Of a stretch of DNA of 64,000 nucleotides, positions 19,758 through 32,000 are shown one piece after another. Within the stretch, counting starts at the first letter, position 1. Each line of letters opens with the position of its first letter. A model generated the notes under the pieces. The model worked only from the letters and a program-made list of their open reading frames with translations, was not told where the DNA came from and searched no databases. The translations under genes and the position numbers were made by a program. The DNA comes from Cristatella mucedo (taxonomy: Eukaryota; Bryozoa; Phylactolaemata; Cristatellidae), in the NCBI GenBank assembly GCA_009760855.2, contig WPIO01000065.1, forward strand, positions 1,347,501 through 1,411,500, in the 5' to 3' direction.

Positions 19758-20099
19758 ACCGACTAGCGGCCCAGGGCAGTTTGATGAGCAGGGAGAGGCA
19801 GAGCATGACGAACGACTGAAAACGCCGGTCTGCCCGAGCCACCGTCGCTCCCAAGCGTGGCTTCCTACTTAAAGCATTCCCGCGCCCTGCAGCTTTCCTA
19901 TGCTGGCTACATACAAGTCACGCTCACCACGGCTGTTTCGGTTTTCTTCCTCGAACGTCTCGCCTTGTGCACGGCTGACGTGCTGAGCTACGATCGTTGT
20001 GCCGAACTCACAAATTGCTGCTACGACTTCAGCCCTCCCCCAACTACACGAGGAAAAGGAAATAGCCAACAAGCTCACTTGCAGGAAGCAGACGAATAA

Positions 20100-21190
20100 C
20101 AATAAAAGATAAGCCTGAAAACACCCGTATACACAAACTGGCTAAAAAAGCAAATGCTCCCACTATTGAAAAACCCAAAAGCTGTAAGACAATGATATCA
20201 CTAAGTAATAGAATTTTGGCACTGGATAGTAAGCATTAATGCCTAATTGCTAATGGCTCAGAAGTATAGAAAATCGCCATTATTCCTTACAAACTTTGTT
20301 CTTATGACCAGGACAGTTAATAACTTGAAAATTAAACCATTTACGACGATGAAACTTATAAACTTGAATCTTGAGGTAAGTCAAAACAAACAGCATATGA
20401 ATAAAAATTAATGTGTTTACTCAGAAGTCATGCAAACATGACCACTGAAAAGGGTTCATAAATTAGTAGATCTTCTATATTTTTGGCTATATTGCAAACT
20501 GCCTTCTCCAAGAAGACCCCAAACATAATCGCCCATAATATTTTCCTTACTCTGCCCTCAGTAACGATGCTCCAAGTCCAGTTGAAATCCAGGTGAAAGT
20601 GCTTACTATCTCCCACGAGTAAGCTACCGTTCTCCTTGAATGTTTCAAGATGGGCATCAAGGACATGGACTTTGAGAGGAACATTCTGCACCCCGTCTTG
20701 GCACAGCTCTGTACGACAGCCTGAACCGACTGCTCACAGTTTCAGCCTCGTGATCGCCCAGAAAGTCACGAACCGCTGCAACGAAACTGCTCCAAGCTAC
20801 TTTTCCGTCCTGTTCAGCACCGTAATGAATTCGTCACACTCAGCGATCTTTTCTGTCTGTGGTCCGATGAAGGCAGTAGATTTTACCTGTGCATAAGCAG
20901 CTGCAGAAAGACATACTAGTGGCATACAAAAGCTGCCGATTCATTGTCTAGAGCCGCTTCGTGCCATTAGTGGAGCTTCTTTTCCAGCCATTCTTCAGTA
21001 TTAACTTATGTATACTGTTTCGGCAGTTAAACTTCAGCTAAGCTTCTTACTACTGCCGAGCTGCTTGATTTGCTTGGTATCAGCCAGCTACGTAGGCTGC
21101 TGGCGGCGACCCCAGGCTGTAGCCCCCACCCCTTAAAGCAGGCAGCGTGCCCCCTGAAAGTCTCTGCCACCAGTAACGACCTTATGCCTC
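20100..21190. other. Gene-free AT-richer stretch
   Basis: Only short frames on both strands, without family resemblance or paired splice sites. No repeat family of this window is recognised in it. Confidence 0.4.
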
Positions 21191-21222
21191 TCTACGATGG
21201 GCCAAAGCATGCATAATCAGGT

Positions 21223-21350
21223 ACAATTCCCAGTCATGTTCAAGTCCAGGTCATGTTCAAGTCCCGGTCATGTTCAAGGTCAAGATCATGCTCTAAATCA
21301 AGTCACGTTCAACTCAAGGTCAGGTTCGGGTCGCGGTCAGGTTGGGGTGC
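21223..21350 (+). repeat. Degenerate minisatellite, GGTCATGTTCAAGT-type unit
   Basis: Units such as CAGTCATGTTCAAGTCCAGG, TCATGTTCAAGTCCCGG and TCATGTTCAAGGTCAAGA follow one another, then degenerate into GTTCAACTCAAGGTCAGG and GGTCGCGGTCAGG. Period is about 17 bp. Confidence 0.75.
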
Positions 21351-21698
21351 CAAAACAATACCTGGCTATTTCCGTTACAACCCATTGCCAGCAGAAATCT
21401 CAATATTCTAGTATACTTCCTTACGGCACAACAACCATTTGTCGTCACAGTTTTATCGAGTTGCATCGATAACTAAATTAAATTAATTCAAGGATATCAG
21501 GTCCAACCTCATTACGGCTCTATGAAGACTGATAAGCAAGTATAGCAGCATCCTCTGTAACTTTATGACTAGACATACCCGTAAAAGACTGGTGAGCAGA
21601 GCGGTTTCCGGGAGCTTGGCTGAAATCGGCTAACCTACATTCTTTAATTTAAGTACATACCTAGTCAAATTTTAGAAAGAAATACTTTAGTCCGAATG

Positions 21699-21900
<202 letters not shown>

Positions 21901-22090
21901 TAAGCATGGGTATAAAGCCAAGAACACTCAAACACACATCGAAGGCACATACTACAATGTGAGGGTTCTAGAGCTGTGGCTCAGACTCGTAAAAGATTGC
22001 TGCATCATAGAACCAGCACCAGGAAAACTGTTAAGGTAAGAGAGATGAGCACCACGACAGTCAAGAATAAAAGGCAAACACTTTTGTTTT

Positions 22091-22257
22091 ACTAGCTGAT
22101 TAAACAGCCTCTTTTTGAATAGCGGCAGATGAGCCTTCACGGCTTTCACCACCGCTTGCAGCAGCGATAAAGGATCGCCCACCGCAGGATTCGAATCCAC
22201 GAACTCGGGACCGAGGTCGCAAAAAGCAACCGCCTCACCTAGTGCACCGTCACGGCT
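22091..22257 (-). repeat. tRNA-derived SINE, family S1
   Basis: CTAGCTGATTAAACAGCCTC at the left, GAATCCACGAACTCGG (B box region reversed) in the right half, then CCGTCACGGCT. Same unit as at 44830-44987. Confidence 0.8.
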
Positions 22258-23039
22258 AGGAGAGCTTCCCCTGCTGCTCCTCCTGCCTCTTCTTCTCGGT
22301 GGCATAAACAATTATCCCCCCTGCACCGACCGATGCCTCATCTGAGCTGTTGGCTCGATTGAAACACGAGTCGAGAGCAGGAAGGTCAAAGCCTGAGGGT
22401 GGTCAAGGTGCACAGTGGCTCCACGGTGCACAATGGAGCAGCAGGGTCTGAGGTAGAAAGCACATAAGAAACCTCCACAACAAAAGGCCTGGCCATTCAC
22501 AGTCAGTTATCACGAAGAAGTGAGACCTAGCAAGCCGGCACGGTGAGCTAGTGCCTCGGTGCCAGCTCTTTCCCGCTCCCCTAGCAACACTGCAAACACT
22601 GCAGCAAGCAGCTGCATGCAGGCTTTGCAACGGGTCACGGAGGTCACTAGGCGAATCCACCGCGGCTGTGCCGCTAGCTGCTGGACAGTCGAAGCCCTCC
22701 AGTCGCCAGTACACTTTGCTAGCTACACTGCGACAGCTCAGTGAAACCAGCTGTCCGGTAAGCTTGCTTGCAGCCAGCCCCGGGTTTCCAGCATAACATA
22801 ACTCGAACTGAGTCTGAGACAGAGACCAATGCTAGTGGTGGAGGCTGGCAGCACGTCAAAGTACAATGACCGAAAGCCACCACTGGCAACACCTCTAAGC
22901 AGCCATCACTGTTGCTTGCCCAAATTGGCCAGACTCAGATACCTTAGCATGCATGACCTAAGCATGACGATTGTGTTATTGCATACTTGTCTTAGCATGC
23001 TACAGTGCATGTCATTAGCCTTTGGTCATTGATTCTCTT

Positions 23040-23120
23040 GCAGCGCATAGTACATCGCCGCGATAGAAATTTAGTTCTCACAGGGGCACTATACAAGCGA
23101 CTTATTATTATTATTATCAG
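23040..23120 (+). repeat. LINE family A 3' terminus fragment
   Basis: A diverged 3' end with the form AGAAATTTAGTTCTCACAGG, GGCACTATACAAGCGA and (TTA)n. Only the tail hairpin region remains. Confidence 0.55.
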
Positions 23121-23586
23121 TCATGGGGCTAACTAGCAGTTGTTTCAGATTATCAAACCAGGCATGACCCGGAAGCGGTTCTGGAGATAATCCTGCGAAA
23201 ATCTTTTGAAAACAGTAGCCCTAATAGTAGTCTGAACGGACCCTTAGAAACACTTTTCCACTATTTTTAGAAACACTTTTCCAAACATAATCCTGATTCT
23301 GTGATACTGAATCTCGAAGAACATTTTAGAGTTAATAGTTTTCGCCACTCTCTGGAGACTTTACCGTGCTTACAAACGTATAGGAGGACTGACAGACAGA
23401 CGGATGGGATGGACAGACGTACACTGGCTTTAAAAGGGGTTGATGAATATTTCATCACGAAGCATTACTGTCGTTATGAGATACTACAAGGTTTAAGCAG
23501 TTCCACATCAGATAAGGCAGTCATTCAATAAAAAACACCAAGCCGGGCAGCATACCTAGCGAGACATGTGCGACACCAACTGACAA

Positions 23587-23711
23587 TCAAGGAATGCCAT
23601 GAGGCCTCTGACTCGGCTTTGTCGAGATCTCCAACAGGGGTTGCATTTCAGACTGGTCCTCGGCAACAGTAAAGCGCACCGTAGCCTCACCAGAATGACC
23701 CGGCTCGGAAG
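23587..23711 (-). CDS. Tentative C-terminal exon of Kidins220
   Basis: A minus-strand exon with acceptor CCTTTTGCTAG|CTTCC and a TGA stop, 125 nt, entering in phase 1. The peptide is polar ([36 protein letters not shown]). It is phase-compatible with the exon at 28478-28687. Vertebrate Kidins220 ends in a PDZ-binding motif, which is absent here, so either the true end lies elsewhere or this end is different. Supported only by strand, phase and splice site. Confidence 0.3.
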
Positions 23712-24176
23712 CTAGCAAAAGGATAGACACCAAAATAGCATGATATGCTAGCACGTGCAAGCATGCATAACAAAGAGTACGGGTACATCGAAACAAGCCA
23801 GACCAGCAACATGCAGATAAACTAAGCAATGAAAGTGATCCTTGTGTGGGGTGGAGAGAACGGGAAGAAAGGTCGCTGCAAGGCTTCATGGTGGGCTCAT
23901 ACACGAAACTCAGGCATCAAGGAAAAGGTAAGACCAGGGATTACTAGGATTACAAGGACACTAGGATTACTAAAGGTACTCGACATCAAAACATTGGTAT
24001 TCCGAATTTCGACAGAGCATGAAGGTACTGGGATTTCAATCATCACATGTAGATTGAAGCCCGAGACTTTCCCAACTTCGTGCAAATCTTTGCCACCCAA
24101 GCAATAAAAAAAATGTAGAGTATGCACATTCGTGCGTGCATGCATGCGCGTGCACACACACGTACACACACACACA

Positions 24177-24219
<43 letters not shown>

Positions 24220-24238
24220 ACACACACACACACACACA

Positions 24239-24304
<66 letters not shown>

Positions 24305-27300
24305 CACACGTGCACAGACACAGACACACACATATATACATGTACATGTACTTATACACTTGTGTTCATGGGTAATTAAGTATTGCAAAGTGAATTTTTG
24401 AAAAACTAACGGTATGACAAGCAAATAGCAAAAAAATAGTAGCTACTCCGGAAACTAAAATCAACGTAAACATCCAATCTGTGTCTTTCATAGGAAAAAA
24501 CACGATTATTAACCCTAATTTAAGCTGTAATTGTACATGACCGAAAAATATTCTGGATGATAAACTGCCATGCGTAGGCACACATAAAAAGTATATGGGA
24601 CTAAGAGCATATGGGAGCTCTCGATTCTGGCTGAATTTGGAGGCAAATTGTGATCGCTGCCTACCAGATGCAATGCCCCAAGTTCGCTTCGGGTGCAAGT
24701 TATGTTCTCACAAAAGTTTTCGGATGCACAGGGATTTCTTATATTGACCGCAAAATTGCTGTGCTTCGAACTGGCTAGGTTTTGCCAGCTTCCGGACATC
24801 AGCCACTCCACCATATCTATGCAGCAAGTCAAGCTATCTTTGCATTACTCGTTACTTTAACTTCACAAGCATAGCTCTAGTTAGCTCCCACGTCGTATTC
24901 AGGGCATGGACAGGCAGCATGACATACTGTATCAAAGGTTAAAATATTTCAGTTTACAAGCAATTTCTAGAAAAAAGTTATAGACCAACACTTCTCTGCC
25001 AAGATCACACGAGTTCGGAGTAAAATGAGGGCCTGTTTCTAGTAGCAAGCAAACGAACTGGGCTCAAAACCCAGCATTTCGGAACTACAGGTCTCCAGTC
25101 CCACACATGTGTGCATACTTTTGGCAATCCCTAGCTAAACCAGAGTATTCTTTCACGATGTGCGATTACTAGCTTCATGATATCTTTATGGAAAATGTCT
25201 TATCTATCCAAGTTTTTTTTACTTTGAAGATGCTGAAATATATATATATATACATATACATATAATTCATTTGTATAGTGCCCTAAGAGAATCTCTATTC
25301 AGGCGCTTCACATATGCCACGTGGAGGGAGTTGAGTCCAGGACACCTCTGCCAGACCTTGGTCGGGGCGAGCACCTTAACCTCTGCCAAACCAGCTCGAC
25401 AACTCAATTTGGTTTCAAGTACCACAAGTAGCCACCTGCTGCTACTTGCATGATCACAAGTTGGCTACCTTAGTTAGTTTTGCGAGAATTCAATCAGCTC
25501 ACCGATTTGGAGTGTGCAAGTGTCCACGGTAATGATGTATAGACAGGTACACCAATGTCAATGGGTATTTGCGCACCCTGACTTGGCTGATTTTCGAGCA
25601 GAGTCCGCAGCTAGGAGCCGCCCAGTGGCCCAGGAAGCGAACAGCAACAGAAATTGTATCCTTATCCATATGGCTACGACCGAACAGAGGCTTCAAGAGC
25701 ACCTGGCACTCTAGCAGAAATGCTAGTAAAATCGACAAAGTTAAGCTAAGAAGTCGCCACTTAAAAAACCCACACATTTTAAGGATGAGGTTTTACCGAA
25801 CATTATCGTTAACATTTTATAAATATGTGAGAATTCGGGAGGAAACTTCCCAAAAATGTGTCCATCCCTCGTCAGCTCCTCACCCAACCGTCTCGAGAGT
25901 AAGTAGCACTGCTATACTATTCTGCAGACGGGGAGGGGGGAGGGTGTTGGTAGGGGGCGTGGCCTGTTCTATAAGAGCATGTAACACTTCAAAACAAGAC
26001 CAATTGAAAGAACGCTCGTCTTACTAGGATGTAAGGCTGCTTGAGATTTAACCCGGCCAAGTATGCCAAGGCTGGTTAAAGCCAATTCGCTCCCACCTAC
26101 GGCACTAGCTAATTTAAGAGCTTCTTTTGTATAGCGACAGTAGAGCCTCTAAGGCTATCACCACGGCTTGCAGTGGTAATAAAGGATCGCCTGCTGTGGG
26201 ATTCGAACCCCCGACCTCGAGAACGAGGTCGTGAAAAGCAAATGCCTTACCTAGTGTGCACTGAAACGAGAAGTCACAGTCGGGGGGGGGGGAGACCTTT
26301 CACACTGACGAGGCCCACACTGTCAGGCATGAAAGCCCAACTTGACGCCCCTCTCAATCCAGCTGGAGGCCTCAACGGGAGCAGCAGCTGGGCAGCAAGC
26401 AATGAGAAGTTGACTTGCCCATGAGAGCATCCTTCGACGACTGGGGTAGAAGGATCCTCATCCGATAAATCAAGAGAATATTCTACTGGAGGTTCTGGAA
26501 TAGGAAGTTCATAACCACGTGGAACTGGTCTCAATGAAGATAGAATGTTTAGGTAGACTATTCTCTACTTCGTTTGCTTCGTTTTTTCACCGGAAAGAGG
26601 AGAAACCAAGCAGAAGTAACAGTCATTTATGTGGTTGCTTGATTCTCTCCATACCATGGGGACTGCAAATTGCATCGATGGTCTTTTGCCATTCAACCAT
26701 GTGAAAGCTGTGTTGTACATGTAGAATAGCATATATGGGGGGCCCCAGAGGCTGGTCTTGTTCAGCAACGTTGTATTCGAAAAAAATTATGTGCCTTCTT
26801 GACTTGAGAAGTGATACCTTCTTCTGGTTGGCAAATGTCACCTCCCCAAAAATATAGCAAACATTGTCCACGGTATTAATGTACATTCAAAACATCACTG
26901 TTCTGTATTGTACCTGTTGGTGAGCCGTGATGGCACACTGGGTAAGGTGGTTGCTTTTCATGACCTCGGTCCCGAGGTCGTTGGTTAAAATCCTGCGGTG
27001 GGCGACCCTTCATCGCTGTTGCAAGCGGTGGTGATAGCCGTAAAGGCTCTTCTGTCGCTACATAGAAGAAGCTGTTGAATCACCTAGTATTTTTTTATTC
27101 CCTCAATGGATAAAATAATAAAGTTTCATGTCACAGTAGCTTCAACTGTCTTGCACAAAGTTGAAATATTTGAAATGCCCAACCTATCCAATTGGGCTTT
27201 ATAATGTCAGTTTACTGCAGCAGCCACCCGGCAGTAGTATTGCATTACATCAAAAAATAATGCAATAAACTCTGATGATTTGTGCATGAAGGTATCATGC

Positions 27301-29015
27301 AATGCGATGCAATATTACATCAGCCTAGGCCTATTTAGGATGTTGCTGCAGTCCTACTGGATAAATTTAGACGATGAAACATAGAAAATGAACTATATGA
27401 AATATCTTCAAAACAAAAGACAATGAAAAATGTATGGTTATATTCGAGTTCAGCACACTTAGATACCAGAGATTACGGCCTTTTAAAGTCAGCAACGATT
27501 TCAATGTCAACCAGTGTAGTCTCTTATGAGGCATGCATGTCTCAAAAAGCCACTGTATGCCAAGCCCTTTGTCTTCACTTTCTAATTGAAAGATAGGGCA
27601 AAATAGCTGTAAGCATGCAAGATACTAACATCATACCTACTCTATTATTTCGGTTGCCCAACCGGTAGAACGCTAGACCGGTAATCCAGGGATTGCAGGA
27701 AAGATCCATTCACGAGACAAAATTGACTACTCCTCAGCATATGAGACACGGCTTTGGTTTATCTATATTTTGAAAAACATCAGTATACTCACACAATTTG
27801 TGTCTCGCACGCTAGTTCCCATGGCTTGGCAATTACTTATCCGACCGATGAATGAGACGATATGTATCACTAAATGGCAGGCAGCCTTGGTGACAGCTGT
27901 TTGGTGTTTCACTAGGGTATGCTCAACGAATTAATATTTAAAATAAAAGTTACTCACATACTAGTAAAAAAAACATTTGTTGGAGAACGACTTCAGCCAA
28001 TTTTTAAATTATTAGGACACATTGATGGCAATAGAACTTTTCGGTGGCATACGAACAAATGGGCTTTCTGCTTATAGTATAGTATCAAAAACCTTTGCAA
28101 ATATCTTACCATCTTAGCACCTTGATGACCCATGACTGCACTGGGTCTAAGCTCAGAGGTAACGTGCCTTATTTCTCGACCTAAGTCTGGGTTCTAATAC
28201 GTGCAGCCAGCAATTCTTTATTGCCTGCATCAAGAGGGGCGATAGCCATTAAGGTTCTACCACTATGTGAATGAGGCTGTTGAACAATCTGACCTTACTT
28301 GTACATTATTATTATTACACATTCACTGACCTAGAAGATAAAAATACCAATCAATTTTTGTAACATTAAACATAATACCTGCACACGAGAGTACAGTTGC
28401 TTTTTCACATAGTTATTTTATAGTTTCGTCAGAACCATATGACACTTCGTGAAAGAACTTCATGACCGTAAACTTACTTAAGGCACTTTGGAAAGCGTCT
28501 TCGAAAGTATTGGTGCCATCATCACAGCGTTCAGCAACAGATTGCGCGTCATTATCAAGCTCTTCCTCCGATTCTTCGGAAAGATCATGCTCGGCAAATT
28601 CATGCATTGCCTTGAAAATCATGCGATTCTCCATCATGATGCAATCTAAAGAGCTGTCCTTCCTCGACAACGTTGTAGCATGCGAATCTGTAATTAAGAA
28701 CACAAGATAAATAGAGTTAATGATCGAAATCAAGGCCATCGACAAAATGCCATGTGTCGCTGAGTACAATAAGACCTTGCAAGGCTGCATGAACATGCAC
28801 GAAGTACTATTCTTTTGCAGCTTAGACATACAGTACACACTACAGCAGGGTTTGGATCAGCGAAATCCCATCACCCTGAGCCAACATAATTAATACTATT
28901 GCAAATGCATCTAGCTCTGAATGCAAAGCTTCCTGTACTCAAAGCAAAATATAACACACACACACACACAAACACACACACTCACGAACACACTCACGAA
29001 CACGCACACTCACGG

Positions 29016-29061
<46 letters not shown>

Positions 29062-32000
29062 AAGAATACACACACACACACACACTCAAGAACACACACA
29101 CACACACACACACTCAAGAACACACACACACGCACACACGCACTGACGAACACACACACTCACGAACACACGCACACACAAGCACACACGCACATGTACA
29201 CGCACGCACACGGTGCACACACCACGGTTAAAAACAAGTAGAACATGCCTCCGGCTGCTGCTGCAAACGACTGGGGAGAACCGTGCGCCTTTCTCCTCCA
29301 CCAGCAGTGAGTGGGAAGAGGCACTACGGCCCGAGCCAACCGGCGTGTTGTGAGCACAAAAGGAACCGGAGCAGATGGGGGAGGGTGGCTGTGGGCGCGG
29401 GGGGGGGGCCATGCATGCCGACCGAGCGTACCGTGGCTGGAGCCGGTAATCGTAGACAGGTGGCTGGTCGCCGATGGCTTGGAGGTGGCCGGGTAGCCAC
29501 CACCTCCAAGCCCCAGCTGCTGTGGCAGGCTAAGCAGACCAGCGGCGGTGCCTCTGAGCACGGCTCCACTGCCGGCGGCCGAAGCCGAGGCACTATCCTG
29601 CTGATGGTCGGCAGGGGCGCCGGCTGCTCCAGCCGCCTGCCGCTGCGGACCGATGCTGCCAAGCAGCCTCTGACTGGGCATTTCGTCAGGCGTACGGATG
29701 GCTACACTGCCTGAAGAGGTGCCGCCGATGGCACGATTCGCTTTCAGCACGGGCGACGCTTGCTTGCCATCACCAGCCAGAGCATCCGCTCCCGAGGAAG
29801 CGATGCCGACGACCATTGGCTGAGGTAGCTCCAGTCCCAGCCGGAGCACTGCGTGCAAAATGACGAGAAGCCAAGCGATTACAATAAAAGTGACACGTCG
29901 CCCTGCCCCCATCAAGCATGGCCATCGCTGAGCCCTGCCCAGCAGGGCTGCTAGCGAGCCGAGGCAGCACCGCCGCTGCCACTGCGGCAGGAGCAGCTAC
30001 GAGCGCGGCAGGTCTTCTACCTTCCACGACCGTCTTGAAAAGCTGCCAATCGCCAAAAGCCATCTTGAGAATTGGCTTCAGTTCGTCGAGATCGCATTGC
30101 AACAGCACGAGGCCCGACAAGTTGTTGTCTCGGACATTCTGCTTGTACGATGGAATGCGCTCAGCAGAAATGCCCTTAATTTCAGACAGCAGGCAGCAAA
30201 CATCTTCTGTACTCAAAGACAGAAGGCTGCGATATCCCTGAGAAAAGCAGAGGCCATATACTGCGCTGTCTGCTCCAGCAAAAGTATCGTGAAATGGTGG
30301 AAGGGGAGGGCCGAGGATTCGTAGACATCGTGAACAACCGGATACCTGCGCTTCGACCAAGCAAGCATGTACACTTCTCTCAACAGGCAAGAGCTGGGAA
30401 TTACATGACCTGGCATGGACAACGTGGCAGCATGCCAAAATCTTCCAGTCACTGTCTAGGACCAGCAGAGCCAAAGCTTCTGTTGCCAATGGTCTTTAAG
30501 CATAGGAATACAACAGCAAACTTATTAACGATAGAGGACCTTAGAGCACGAGGAGACTGAAAGTGGTGCAGCTGTTCAGATAGGTATGAAGGAGCTCATC
30601 TTTAGACCGCCGTGTTTAACACTGAATAGGCTCAAGTCTGTTTGGTGGTAGAACAGCCTTAAGTGCAATAAACACCATATATAGCAAGCCGATTGCAAAA
30701 AAAATCTGACTAGTGCGTGATACTGCTACGTGTCAAAAAAGGGGGGGGGACTTCGGGCAAATTGCAACTACCATGACACGCCCTCATGGCGTTCATCCCA
30801 TCGTTAAATAGACGGCGTAGCAGCAGTGCTGCTATGCGGGCATGTGCGTGCATGCGTAGCTGTATACCTGAGGAACCAGCGCCCTTGCATGCGGGGACAA
30901 CACAGAGGCCGGAGATCGCATGTTTTGTAGGATCCTCGCTTCAGGTAGCACTGCCGGCGTCAGTGGCGGTGCAGCACCCGAATACCACGGATAGTAGTAC
31001 GGAGATACCATGGCAGCTGCTGATGGAAATGGAGATCTACAAAAAAGAGCAAAAAAACACCTGTCCTCACTTGAGCAACTCGTGCAGCTGAAACATACTG
31101 TACAATACCAGCCTAGACATGGCTTCTTAGTATAATCAGAGATATTCATGAACACAATCCAGTGCACGTCCAATGGTAACTACGCCCTCATCAGCTATGT
31201 GTCCAGTAAAGCCATGTAAAGTTAGGACAGGCTTATTGACGTCTTGAACTGCTGAATGAATAGAGGAGAAGAGGACAATCTGGAACCACGGAATTGATGG
31301 AACATATTTTCTTGCTTTATCACACCCACATCTTATGGTTGACAACCAGCTTTTCCATAGTGACTAAAAGATTCTTTCAATCTGCCAGCAATATCAACTT
31401 TGGCTTGTGTGATTACGACAGGTGCTTTCAACGTTGACCCTATCTTTAAAGCCCTGTATCTCCAGTCCACAAATTATGTTGGCAGCACTGCAACAGTTTA
31501 CCCTTCAGCTTTGCATGACCAATTCAGACCATGAGACAACCAGGAAATGTAAGGGACAACAGGTGGCAGAGCAATCAGTGGCAGAGCAATGAGCTGTTGT
31601 TTGCTTACTATGAGCCACTATACAGCCTTGCTCTGGTCGAGGCACTGCCAAGTTAGAGGTACTAAAAAAGCTCCGGGAACAGGGCGAATTTCTAGCAATA
31701 ATCGGAATCCAACTGCTGTCAAAATATCGTTGTAAGCACGGCTTACCGAAGGTAAAGATCAGGACCCCCTTTCCTAATGGTGAATAGAGGAAGCCAGGAT
31801 CACACCTGCGCCAGCAAAGGGCAGTAAGTCTTTCAACTTCTGCACAGAAAAGCGCAGTGGCAATGCCAGAGGGACAAGTTAACCCCCCCCCCCTGCAGCA
31901 AAAGGTATGGGAGCAAACTCGGCTGCTCCCTATTTCTACGCCCAACGACAATCAACTAAGTGGAAATTATGTCCTAATTGCACTCGATGAGCAACGGTCG

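Noticed and set aside
22300-22800. GC-richer block with overlapping frames near a SINE S1 copy
   Set aside because: Considered as a further Kidins220 tail exon, but splice sites and phases gave no consistent model.
27650-27740. tRNA-like segment
   Set aside because: A- and B-box-like words are present but the acceptor stem and anticodon arm do not pair convincingly.
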